Part shown: in pieces, positions 1 to 7,009 of the stretch
Numbering within the stretch: the stretch's first letter is position 1
Layout of the letters: every line of letters begins with the position of its first letter
Source of the DNA: Bacteroidota bacterium
GTDB lineage: Bacteria > Bacteroidota > Bacteroidia > NS11-12g > UBA9320
Assembly: GCA_947499775.1 (NCBI GenBank)
Contig: CANMPY010000033.1
Location: 1-10,771 of the forward strand
Length of the DNA: 10,771 bases
Reading direction: 5' to 3'
Translations under genes and position numbers: made by a program
Notes under the pieces: model-generated
What the model saw: only the letters and a program-made list of their open reading frames with translations
Databases searched by the model: none
Told to the model about the DNA's origin: nothing

Positions 1-266
1 GAGCCACCCGTTGGACAAGGTATACATGGTCTTACAACGCACAAGGTTTTTTCCACCAATACATCGCTGCATTGGGCGTGGGCTTTTACTCCGCGTTTTC
101 ATCTTTTCTCTCGCCTAAGGCGAGAGTAGTTATTTTCTGTAACACTTTCTGTTTTCGGATCTTATCTCGAAACCTTTCATTTCTAAAAGTGTGCTGCTCT
201 GTGTTGCCCGGACTTTCCTCTCCTAATTGTGCTTAAACACAACCAAAAGCGACAGGCTAGTTTGCA
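1..266 (-). ncRNA. rnpB: RNase P RNA (5' part; 3' part outside window)
   Basis: This is the catalytic RNA of RNase P, which trims the 5' leader from tRNA precursors. Read on the minus strand, it contains the near-universal block GAGGAAAGTCCGGGC (complement of 206-220), followed by ACACAGAGCAGCACAC. Further on are TTACAGAAAATAACTAC (complement of 126-142) and AAGACCATGTATACCT (complement of 18-33). All three match, in order, blocks I know from Bacteroidota RNase P RNAs. A perfect 8-bp hairpin at 108-126 (CTCTCGCC/GGCGAGAG) fits a stem of the specificity domain. The 5' end is estimated at about 263-266 from the promoter-like sequence at 270-277. The 3' third, including the second strand of helix P4, lies beyond base 1, so the gene is truncated by the window, not broken. 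The identity is very secure; the exact 5' end is not. Confidence 0.95.
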
Positions 267-269
267 TAG

Positions 270-277
270 CAAAATTA
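270..277 (-). promoter_or_regulatory. Bacteroidota -7 promoter element for rnpB
   Basis: The minus strand reads TAATTTTG, an exact match to the Bacteroidota -7 consensus TAnnTTTG. It sits a few bases before the expected 5' end of the RNase P RNA, which is where such an element should be. A TTTG (complement of 302-305) could serve as the -33 element, but its spacing of about 24 bases is longer than the usual 19-21. Position and exact match support the call; it is untested. Confidence 0.6.
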
Positions 278-341
278 TAAATAAATGTATAATAAAAAAG
301 ACAAATAAAAATTATTTATAGCCCCATCTTAACATCAAGCC

Positions 342-2261
342 TTATAAATTGCTAAGAAAGCTTTTTAATACACCATTGTTTGGTTCCTTTTGCAAAATAC
401 GACTTGCCATTTCTTTGGCTTTAACGGCATTTCCCGTTGTATTATAATAATCAAAAAGATTTTTTAGTACTGGCAGAAAATCAGGATTCACACTAAGGCA
501 GCGCTTATAATATGCAATGGCTTTGGGGAGTTCACCTACTTTAAAATAACGATACCCCAAACTATTTAAAGCATTAGTATGATTTGCATTTAATTGTATA
601 ACCGATTTAAGTATTTGCTCCTCCTCAAAAAACTTATCTAAATTATGCTTAGCAATGCTCAATTTATATAAAAATTCAAAATTAGTAGGGCTTAAATTAA
701 TGGCGAGCTCTAAGAATTTTTCGGCCAGGGCCCATTGATTAATATTTAGATAGGACTGCCCAATTCGGTATAAATCCCAAGCCTCCATATTTTTCAGATT
801 TCCCTTTTTCGAAAATTTTATAACCTTGTTATGCTCACCTTTCAAATACCAATAATGAATTTCTAGAGGAATATTAACTTTCTTATCCAATAGCTTTCTC
901 GCTTCATTTAAAAACAAAACCTTTGGATCAAATTTTTCATAATAACTCAAATAAGCTTTAATGGTCGTTTCACGGGTTGGGTTATCATTATTAATACAAT
1001 ACAACCCTTTAAGTTGCCCCGACACTGCATCTAGTTTTTTGACAGGCTTTCGTATATAATGGTCGTGAATACTCACATGAGGTATATCTTCTGTTCCGCT
1101 TTTGGGCATATGACAGGTCACACAATTGTCTGCCTTTTTTTCTCTCAATTTCATGTCGGCCGAACAAGCATCCTTTTTTGCATGACACGATTTACACGCT
1201 GCATTAAAACGTTCGACACCTGTAACTTTAACCGAAATATGTGGATTATGACACGATATACAAGTTAGATTTAATGATTCTGAATTTTTATTTGACTTAA
1301 TAAAACAAGCACTAAGCTGTAACCTCTGGGCGTGTGAAGCCATTATCATACTTGCTCCCATGTTCTCATATTTTGGCATAAACACTGAGTAGTAATCGGA
1401 AAGCTTCATTCCAGGTTTAAATTGTGTAAAATGCTTGCCTTTTTCTAACACGGCGTTGCCTTGTAAATGACAACGTTGACAAAGGTCAACTTGCTTTTGC
1501 CAGCTTAATTTTGATGGGTTTACAATTGTGCGATCTACCCCCTCCTTCGATTTGATGGTTTTTCCTTTCAATCTTAAATTAACATGAAGTTCGCCTGGTC
1601 CATGACATCGCTCGCAATCAATTCCCAAACCCACTTTAGTAAACTTATTGTCGCTTTTATCTTCCACTTTAGGCATTGAATTATGGCAACTCATGCACTC
1701 CTCATCTATTATTCGGGTAAATCGTGAATTTCGACCATGCTGAAAACCTGGCGGAAGCCCCCAATGCTTTTGTTGAGAATACCACGTAAAAGGGGCTTGA
1801 AATATAAACCCATTGCGTTCTATTAAGTGCGAATTGGTATGTTGCCCCGAACCAATTATATAATCTATTTTCTCAATTCGTTGATGCAGAGTGTCGGTTC
1901 CTAGAAGCCGATATTCTTTAATAAAAAGTTCCGAATTAACCCAATACGGGTGATAGTATAAATCGTTTATTGTATCATAAATTACATGATTACCCAAAAA
2001 ATCGGCTGCACTTTTTTTAGGCGTTGCCCTATTAAAAGAACTACCCATACCGGTATGAAGAAACGATTTTGCAATATCCTCATGACACGATGCACAAGTA
2101 GACAAGCCCACATAATCAACAGTATCGCTATGATTTAAATAAAAAAAATCTTCTTCAACTGGATGTTTGGTTCGAAACATCAAAATAGAAAGCAACCCTA
2201 TACCTAAACCAAATAATCCAATGATTAAAAGTCGTGGGGAGCTTACTAATTTACTACACAT
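342..2261 (-). CDS. Seven-heme cytochrome c with C-terminal TPR repeats
   Basis: A 639-residue exported multiheme c-type cytochrome, presumably an electron carrier or redox enzyme on the periplasmic face. Residues 11-29 form one hydrophobic segment (signal anchor or uncleaved signal peptide). There are seven CxxCH heme-binding motifs, with first cysteines near residues 56, 189, 216, 261, 334, 356 and 380. Between the first and second lies the conserved stretch GSGQHTNSHL...PFTWYSQQKHWG, which I associate with the cytochrome c554-like/TPR family of Bacteroidota and Planctomycetes. From about residue 490 to 630 there are at least three TPR-like helical pairs (for example AEKFLELAINLSPTN and AIAYYKRCLSVNPDF), usually protein-interaction modules. 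The substrate cannot be told; a nitrite or hydroxylamine reductase role is not supported. The start is ATG at 2261. The gene lies 79 bases downstream of the DUF4465 gene on the same strand, so read-through from the B12-controlled promoter is possible, but it has its own promoter-like sequence. Confidence 0.88.
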   Translation of the reverse strand: MCSKLVSSPRLLIIGLFGLGIGLLSILMFRTKHPVEEDFFYLNHSDTVDYVGLSTCASCHEDIAKSFLHTGMGSSFNRATPKKSAADFLGNHVIYDTINDLYYHPYWVNSELFIKEYRLLGTDTLHQRIEKIDYIIGSGQHTNSHLIERNGFIFQAPFTWYSQQKHWGLPPGFQHGRNSRFTRIIDEECMSCHNSMPKVEDKSDNKFTKVGLGIDCERCHGPGELHVNLRLKGKTIKSKEGVDRTIVNPSKLSWQKQVDLCQRCHLQGNAVLEKGKHFTQFKPGMKLSDYYSVFMPKYENMGASMIMASHAQRLQLSACFIKSNKNSESLNLTCISCHNPHISVKVTGVERFNAACKSCHAKKDACSADMKLREKKADNCVTCHMPKSGTEDIPHVSIHDHYIRKPVKKLDAVSGQLKGLYCINNDNPTRETTIKAYLSYYEKFDPKVLFLNEARKLLDKKVNIPLEIHYWYLKGEHNKVIKFSKKGNLKNMEAWDLYRIGQSYLNINQWALAEKFLELAINLSPTNFEFLYKLSIAKHNLDKFFEEEQILKSVIQLNANHTNALNSLGYRYFKVGELPKAIAYYKRCLSVNPDFLPVLKNLFDYYNTTGNAVKAKEMASRILQKEPNNGVLKSFLSNL

Positions 2262-2291
2262 TGTAACCTAAAACCATTTTAAATAGTTGAA

Positions 2292-2323
2292 TTGACCAGA
2301 AGTCGGTCAAAAATACAAAAATA
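2292..2323 (-). promoter_or_regulatory. Promoter-like region with overlapping palindrome upstream of cytochrome gene
   Basis: On the minus strand two adjacent TATTTTTG sequences (complements of 2316-2323 and 2308-2315) match the -7 consensus TAnnTTTG. The second overlaps the inverted repeat TTGACC-7 nt-GGTCAA (2292-2310). Transcription from either box would start around 2304-2312 and give a leader of about 45 bases before the cytochrome ATG. The palindrome would then lie at the transcription start, as an operator or a 5' hairpin. It could instead be a weak terminator for the upstream DUF4465 gene, but no T-run follows it. No good -33 element was found. Confidence 0.4.
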
Positions 2324-2340
2324 GGAAGGGTTTAAACGGC

Positions 2341-3975
2341 TTAATTTTTAATAAATCGAGAAGAATAAACTTCTCCGTCTGCTTTTATTCTCAAAAAGTA
2401 TACCCCGTTTGATAAGGCCGATATATCAATTATTTTGGATTGTGGCGCATTATTTACTTCAATCTGTTTGCCAGTTAATTCCACAATTTCATATGCATCT
2501 AATTTCTGAACATCAAGGGTTAATAAATTGGAAGAAGGATTAGGATATACATTTACTTTTCTTGAGTTCAGTTTAGTAACTGATTCAGCATAAAACATGA
2601 AATTACCTAAACAAAAATAGTCTGGTGTATTCATCCCGAAAGTTCCATTATCGGTAGATACTAATTGAAACTCCATTCTGACAATTGGGGTATTAAAAGC
2701 CGACTCAATTTGTGTCCATTTATTTTGAATGTATTTTGGGTCTTTCCGAAAGTCGGCTAAAAGCATTTCATCGTCCTGGTTTCCAATGGTATCAACAGCC
2801 TTATTATTTGCATCATACCCAATAATATAGAGTTTAAAATAATCAGGATCGGTGCCCAAAATTCCACCAAATTTTTTGCTAAAGGCATCTCCATATTTCA
2901 TGGATTTATACGGATAGGTGCTATTGGTGTATGACATTTTAAGCCAAACCTTCCATCCCTTTTCAGCATATGGCATTCTAATTACACTTCGGCCATACGA
3001 TACAGCATAAGCACTATCATTGGCTACAATAGATTTGCCTGGTATAGCTGTGTATTGCGATTCAAATCCTGTTTTTGATGTATCAATGCTTTTGCTAACA
3101 GCCCAACCGCTCCAAGCATCCCAATTGGTATTATAGTAATTTTCGAAATACAAGCCATCCAACAAAAAGCCGCCACTTGTATCTGACTGTCCATTCCAAA
3201 CCGGTCCATTTCTAAAAAAATCAGATTTATTAAAATTGAAGGGTTTAAATACATAGCGGTAATTATTTGGACTCTGGGCGTTAAAATCATCAAGTGCCAA
3301 ATAGGTGGGGGTGTTTATGCCAAATGATCCAACATCGCTCGATTCAAAATCGATTACCAAGCTATCGGTTGATTTAAAGCTAGATAGATCAACCCATTTC
3401 CAACTATTAAGGATATAATCTTTTGAATTATCGTCGTTTTGAAAATCGGCAAGATAAAACCGAATAGAATCTGTTTTTACACCAGCTGAATAATTGGTTA
3501 CTTTTATTCTATACCAATCTTTATCATTGCCCGATGTTCCACCAAACTTTTTAGAAAACGCAGATCCATCTTTTATCGTTCGGTAGGTATAGGTGGTATT
3601 TGTAACATAAAAACCAGTAAGGTCCATACGTTTTTCAGGAATTATTGTACCTCCTAAATAACAAACCGCATAAGTTTTTGTCCCATTAATTCCACTTCCT
3701 GTAATACTGCTAAATTCGTTGGTATAACTGTTGGTTACGGTATCGGTAGTGTTGGATACCGCTATTCCCGACCACGATTTCCATGCGCTATCATAGGCAT
3801 TTCTATAATAAAAATGGGCATTCCAAAAACCTCCCTTTAAATCATCGCCATTATAACGCCCATTGCTTAACGGAATAACTTCGAAAGTAGAAACATTAGT
3901 ACGCATTTCGGTTTGGGCATGAGTAAAGAAACTCAAGGCCAACAAACACATTAGGATAAAATTTGATTTATACAT
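2341..3975 (-). CDS. Secreted tandem DUF4465 protein with T9SS sorting tail
   Basis: A 544-residue secreted protein. Residues 1-20 are a signal peptide with likely cleavage at THA|Q. Two copies of a DUF4465-type domain follow, at about 45-232 and 262-462. Each copy has the same landmarks: W..WSG.AVS, then (S/D)AFSKKFGG, then LADF, then a closing signature (SSDVGSFGINTPTYLALDDF; STDNGTFGMNTPDYFCLGNF). Residues 475-544 form a type A T9SS sorting domain (VYPNPSSN...GVYFLRI...RFIKN), so the protein should cross the outer membrane and be released or anchored at the surface. A cobalamin riboswitch heads its leader, so expression should fall when B12 is plentiful. As I recall, DUF4465 proteins recur in Bacteroidota cobamide-uptake loci and one lipoprotein group (BtuH) binds B12; cobamide binding is therefore my inference here. 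No transporter gene is adjacent. The start is ATG at 3975, with no clear ribosome-binding site. Confidence 0.9.
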   Translation of the reverse strand: MYKSNFILMCLLALSFFTHAQTEMRTNVSTFEVIPLSNGRYNGDDLKGGFWNAHFYYRNAYDSAWKSWSGIAVSNTTDTVTNSYTNEFSSITGSGINGTKTYAVCYLGGTIIPEKRMDLTGFYVTNTTYTYRTIKDGSAFSKKFGGTSGNDKDWYRIKVTNYSAGVKTDSIRFYLADFQNDDNSKDYILNSWKWVDLSSFKSTDSLVIDFESSDVGSFGINTPTYLALDDFNAQSPNNYRYVFKPFNFNKSDFFRNGPVWNGQSDTSGGFLLDGLYFENYYNTNWDAWSGWAVSKSIDTSKTGFESQYTAIPGKSIVANDSAYAVSYGRSVIRMPYAEKGWKVWLKMSYTNSTYPYKSMKYGDAFSKKFGGILGTDPDYFKLYIIGYDANNKAVDTIGNQDDEMLLADFRKDPKYIQNKWTQIESAFNTPIVRMEFQLVSTDNGTFGMNTPDYFCLGNFMFYAESVTKLNSRKVNVYPNPSSNLLTLDVQKLDAYEIVELTGKQIEVNNAPQSKIIDISALSNGVYFLRIKADGEVYSSRFIKN

Positions 3976-4186
3976 TTTTTTTTTAATAGTTTTAAGTTCG
4001 GCGCTCTATGTTTTTCAAAGCTCTAAATTCTTAATGCTATGTACTATGTTTTTACCTCCAAGGCCATAGAACTTATTACTAAGAATATAGATCTAAAAAC
4101 TTTCGACAATCAACAAAAAAAGACTAATAAATACGTATCAGACTTTTTTGACTCTTGTTCCCGAAAGCCTTAAAAAAAAATAGTGA
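3976..4186 (-). other. Leader between the cobalamin riboswitch and the DUF4465 gene
   Basis: About 210 non-coding bases separate the aptamer from the DUF4465 start codon. On the minus strand a run of nine T (complement of 4172-4180) follows almost directly after the aptamer. Then come an AT-rich hairpin ending in a T-run (4115-4149) and finally an A-rich stretch just before the ATG. The 10-base sequence CTATGTTTTT occurs twice on the plus strand (4006-4015 and 4044-4053). No convincing gene was found. The stretch is best read as the expression platform plus 5' untranslated region. Confidence 0.6.
4115..4149 (-). terminator. Possible intrinsic terminator or attenuator hairpin in the DUF4465 leader
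   Basis: On the minus strand six A and GTCTGATA form the left arm, six bases form the loop, and TATTAG, TC and seven T form the right arm. The arms pair over about 14 positions with one mismatch, one G-T pair and one bulged T, ending in a T-run. This has the layout of a factor-independent terminator, and the A- and T-runs would let it work in both directions, but the stem is poor in G and C. It lies downstream of the aptamer and upstream of the coding region, where B12-dependent attenuation could act. No obvious pairing with the aptamer was found, so a link to ligand binding is conjecture. Confidence 0.35.
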
Positions 4187-4355
4187 TGTTGGTAGGTTTT
4201 CTGACTTACTCCTGTTTTTTAATGCCTTCCCATTCGCCTGAGGCGCTCAGTGGCTTATCTTTAAAAAACATTGTTAGAGCTTACAGCATCGGGCAATGTC
4301 CCGGATTTTCACCGGATTCCCTTTTAATCTCGCCAACGGCAAGACCCAAAATCAA
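4187..4355 (-). promoter_or_regulatory. Cobalamin (B12) riboswitch
   Basis: The minus strand carries the cobalamin aptamer landmarks in the right order. First is a small hairpin CTTGCC-GTT-GGCGAG. Then come AAAAGGGAATCCGGTG and AAATCCGGGACATTGCCCG, then ATGCTGTAAGC. Next are GCCACTG (complement of 4248-4254) and TGGGAAGGC (core complement of 4224-4231). The 3' end is a B12-box-like AGTCAGAAAACCTACC (complement of 4191-4206). Such RNAs bind adenosylcobalamin or related cobamides and normally shut off the downstream gene. The only gene downstream on this strand, after about 210 bases of leader, is the tandem DUF4465 secreted protein, perhaps followed by the cytochrome. carA lies on the opposite side and strand and is not its target. 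The identity is secure; the outer boundaries are approximate. Confidence 0.95.
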
Positions 4356-4358
4356 TTG

Positions 4359-4366
4359 CAAAAATA
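4359..4366 (-). promoter_or_regulatory. -7 promoter element for the riboswitch transcript
   Basis: The minus strand reads TATTTTTG, matching TAnnTTTG. It ends only a few bases before the first paired bases of the cobalamin aptamer, so transcription would begin at about 4355, giving a natural 5' end. No clear -33 TTG was found at the usual distance. Confidence 0.5.
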
Positions 4367-4442
4367 AGTAAATGCGTTGAGTTTATTTAATATATTATTT
4401 ACATAGGGATAAGTTGTGTAATTCGAGTTCCTCACTTTTTTG

Positions 4443-4450
4443 TATTTTTG
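4443..4450 (+). promoter_or_regulatory. -7 promoter element at the carA start
   Basis: TATTTTTG matches the Bacteroidota -7 consensus and ends with the very TTG that is the most upstream possible start codon of carA. If this element is used, transcription begins around 4454-4458 and that TTG is not in the mRNA. The in-frame TTG at 4469 would then be the first start codon. The upstream TTG at 4414-4416 is about 26 bases away, too far for a standard -33 element. Confidence 0.45.
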
Positions 4451-5566
4451 CCAAAACTACCAACATCCTTGACGGCTATAACAAACCCAGCAATCCTCTT
4501 ACTCGAAGACGGCACTAAATTTAATGGCAAAGCCATTGGAAAAATAGGAACTTCAACCGGCGAAATCTGTTTTAATACAGGAATGACTGGATATCAAGAA
4601 GTGTTTACCGACCCATCCTATTTTGGGCAAATCCTTTTAGCTACCAACGACCATATAGGAAATTACGGTGTAAAAAAAGAAGAAGTAGAATCTGATTCCA
4701 TAAAAATTTCTGGACTTATTTGTAAAAACTTTGCTAATTATCATTCACGAGCCGAAGCAGACAAAAGCTTGAATGATTATTTTATTGAGGGCAATTTGGT
4801 TGGTATTTCTGATGTAGACACACGTCAAATTGTTAGATATGTGAGAAATAAAGGTGCGATGAACTGCATTATTTCGAGTGAAATATTAGATGAAGTTGAA
4901 TTAAAGGCCATATTAAATAAAGTGCCTTCAATGAACGGGCTGGAATTAGCCTCAAAAGTATCCACTCTTAAATCTTATTTTTATGGCAACGCGGATGCAA
5001 AATACAAAATAGCTGTTTTAGATTTAGGCGTAAAAACAAATATATTAAAATGCTTTGCCCAGCGGGATTGTTATTTGCAAATATTTCCAAGTCATTCATC
5101 TTATGAGACCATGAAAAAATGGAATCCTGATGGATTTTTTATCTCCAACGGACCAGGCGATCCTGCTCCCATGGATTATGCTATAAAAACTGTAAAAGAC
5201 TTATTGGCTGCGGATCAAAAAATATTCGGAATTTGTTTAGGATTGCAAATTATAGCTGAAGCTGTGGGTATGAAAACCTTCAAAATGCATAATGGCCATA
5301 GAGGTTTAAACCATCCTGTAAAAAACCTCATTACAGGGCGTAGCGAAATAACGTCTCAAAATCATGGTTTTGCTGTAGACCCAAATGGGCCAGGAATTGA
5401 AAACGTAGAAATAACCCATATAAATTTAAACGACAATACAATCGAAGGAATTCGTATAAAAGGGAAACAAGCCTTTGCGGTACAATATCATCCAGAAAGC
5501 AGTCCAGGACCACATGATTCACGCTATTTATTTGATGATTTTATTAAAGTTCTAGAGGCTAAGTGA
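4448..5566 (+). CDS. carA: Carbamoyl-phosphate synthase small (glutaminase) subunit
   Basis: CarA hydrolyses glutamine and passes ammonia to CarB, which makes carbamoyl phosphate for pyrimidines and arginine in the cytoplasm. Residue numbers count from 4448 and total 372, close to the family norm. The N-terminal CPSase small-chain domain shows LLLEDGTKF, TGEICFNTGMTGYQE and TDPSYFGQI. The class I glutamine amidotransferase domain, from about residue 186, has ISNGPGDP, the nucleophile Cys263 in GICLGLQ, GHRGLNHPV, SQNHGFAV, and His348/Glu350 in QYHPESSPGPHDS. All catalytic residues are present. No in-frame ATG exists between the upstream stop and the conserved region, so initiation is at TTG 4448 or, more likely if the promoter at 4443-4450 is real, TTG 4469. 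carB is not in the window. eno follows 103 bases later on the same strand, an arrangement I recall from other Bacteroidota. Confidence 0.95.
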   Translation: MPKLPTSLTAITNPAILLLEDGTKFNGKAIGKIGTSTGEICFNTGMTGYQEVFTDPSYFGQILLATNDHIGNYGVKKEEVESDSIKISGLICKNFANYHSRAEADKSLNDYFIEGNLVGISDVDTRQIVRYVRNKGAMNCIISSEILDEVELKAILNKVPSMNGLELASKVSTLKSYFYGNADAKYKIAVLDLGVKTNILKCFAQRDCYLQIFPSHSSYETMKKWNPDGFFISNGPGDPAPMDYAIKTVKDLLAADQKIFGICLGLQIIAEAVGMKTFKMHNGHRGLNHPVKNLITGRSEITSQNHGFAVDPNGPGIENVEITHINLNDNTIEGIRIKGKQAFAVQYHPESSPGPHDSRYLFDDFIKVLEAK

Positions 5567-5669
5567 TAGCTGCCTAGTTGAATATGCCAGGTACAATACC
5601 CTTAGGAATAAAACGAGAACAGTAGATATAAAATCGATAAAAAAATCAAAAGTTAGAACTTTAAAAAGA

Positions 5670-6965
5670 ATGCCAATTATAAAAAACGTATTTGCCCGCC
5701 AAATTTTAGATTCTCGTGGCAACCCAACTGTAGAAGCCGAAGTAGTTACCAATAATGGAATTATGGGCCGAGCCGCTGTTCCATCAGGAGCATCCACCGG
5801 CGTGCATGAAGCCATGGAAATACGCGATAACGACCCCAGCATATACATGGGCAAGGGCGTACTTAAAGCAGTAAATAATATTCTTACAACCATAAAGGAT
5901 TCCATAATAGGTGATTCAATATTCGATCAAAAGGCCATCGACAACAAGCTCATTAAATTAGATGGTACCGAAAATAAAAGTGTATTAGGAGCCAATGCAA
6001 TGCTTGCCGTTTCGCTTGCAGTAGCTAGAGCTGCAGCAAAAGAAACCCGTCAGCCCTTGTATAGATATATTGGAGGAGCCGATGCCAAAACATTACCTAT
6101 TCCATTAATGAACATTTTAAATGGTGGAAGCCATGCCGACAATAGCATAGATTTTCAAGAATTTATGATTGTGCCAGTTAATGCATCTAGCTTTTCGGAA
6201 TCGCTGCGCATGGGTGTTGAGGTATTTCATCACCTTAAAGGTGTATTAAAATCGAAAGGATATAGCACCAATGTAGGCGATGAAGGTGGATTTGCACCAA
6301 ATATTAAATCGAATGAGGAAGCGATTGAAACTGTATTACTAGCCATTGAAAAAGCAGGCTACAGGCCCGGTGAAGATATTTATATTGCCATGGATGCCGC
6401 TGTAAGTGAAATGTACAATACCCAAACAGGTCTTTATACGTTTCATAAATCAGATAATCGCAGCATGAATTCGGCCGAGTTAGTAAATTATTGGTCCGAA
6501 TGGACCGCCAAATACCCAATTTTATCCATCGAAGATGGCTTGGCAGAAGATGATTGGAATGGTTGGAAATTATTAACTCAAGCCATTGGAGATAAAGTAC
6601 AATTAGTAGGCGACGACTTATTTGTTACAAACGTTAAGCGCTTGCAAATGGGAATAGATCAGAAGGTAGCCAATTCTATTTTAGTAAAAGTAAACCAAAT
6701 AGGAACCTTAACCGAAACCATTGATACTGTAAATTTAGCAACAACAAATGGGTATAGCAATATAATGAGTCACCGTAGTGGAGAAACAGAAGACACAACA
6801 ATTTCTGATTTGGCTGTTGCCTTAAATTCAGGGCAAATAAAAACAGGCTCGGCATCTCGTACCGACCGAATTGCAAAATACAATCAGCTTATTCGAATTG
6901 AAGAAGAACTTGGCGATTTGGCAATTTTTCCTGGAAAAAACTTTAAATACAACCGCTCCTTATAA
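5670..6965 (+). CDS. eno: Enolase (phosphopyruvate hydratase)
   Basis: Enolase interconverts 2-phosphoglycerate and phosphoenolpyruvate in glycolysis and gluconeogenesis in the cytoplasm. The protein is 431 residues, the usual length. It starts with the family hallmark ARQILDSRGNPTVEAEV and SGASTGVHEA (metal-loop serine). It then has NGGSHADNSIDFQEFMIVP (active-site His and Glu), NVGDEGGFAPN (catalytic Glu), the metal ligands in AMDAAVSE, SIEDGLAEDDW and LVGDDLFVTN, the catalytic Lys in ILVKVNQIGTLTET, the signature SHRSGETEDTTI, and the Lys in IKTGSASRTDRIAKYNQ. Nothing essential is missing. The start is ATG at 5670, placing the conserved N-terminus correctly; there is only an A-rich stretch upstream, as is common in this phylum. 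The 103-base gap from carA holds no recognisable terminator or promoter, so co-transcription is plausible. Confidence 0.97.
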   Translation: MPIIKNVFARQILDSRGNPTVEAEVVTNNGIMGRAAVPSGASTGVHEAMEIRDNDPSIYMGKGVLKAVNNILTTIKDSIIGDSIFDQKAIDNKLIKLDGTENKSVLGANAMLAVSLAVARAAAKETRQPLYRYIGGADAKTLPIPLMNILNGGSHADNSIDFQEFMIVPVNASSFSESLRMGVEVFHHLKGVLKSKGYSTNVGDEGGFAPNIKSNEEAIETVLLAIEKAGYRPGEDIYIAMDAAVSEMYNTQTGLYTFHKSDNRSMNSAELVNYWSEWTAKYPILSIEDGLAEDDWNGWKLLTQAIGDKVQLVGDDLFVTNVKRLQMGIDQKVANSILVKVNQIGTLTETIDTVNLATTNGYSNIMSHRSGETEDTTISDLAVALNSGQIKTGSASRTDRIAKYNQLIRIEEELGDLAIFPGKNFKYNRSL

Positions 6966-7009
6966 GCGTTTTACACTACGAGGAAGGATTTAGAATCATA
7001 AAGAAACAA

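Noticed and set aside
108..126. Perfect 8-bp hairpin as an intrinsic terminator
   Set aside because: It is an internal stem of the RNase P RNA, with conserved rnpB blocks on both sides and no T-run after it.
1059..1268. Plus-strand open frame inside the cytochrome gene
   Set aside because: It is the antisense of the heme-binding region; its Cys/His content simply mirrors CxxCH codons.
4044..4067. Seven-codon minus-strand leader peptide (MALEVKT) in the DUF4465 5' region
   Set aside because: Too short to judge, with no ribosome-binding site and no regulatory codon bias; such ORFs are common by chance.
4183..4371. Plus-strand open frame of 62 codons upstream of carA
   Set aside because: It lies entirely over the cobalamin riboswitch on the other strand; the sequence is explained by the conserved RNA landmarks and the peptide resembles nothing.
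5552..5905. Minus-strand open frame of 117 codons across the carA-eno junction
   Set aside because: It is a shadow of the enolase N-terminus and the A-rich gap; the peptide has no recognisable motif and the plus-strand gene is certain.
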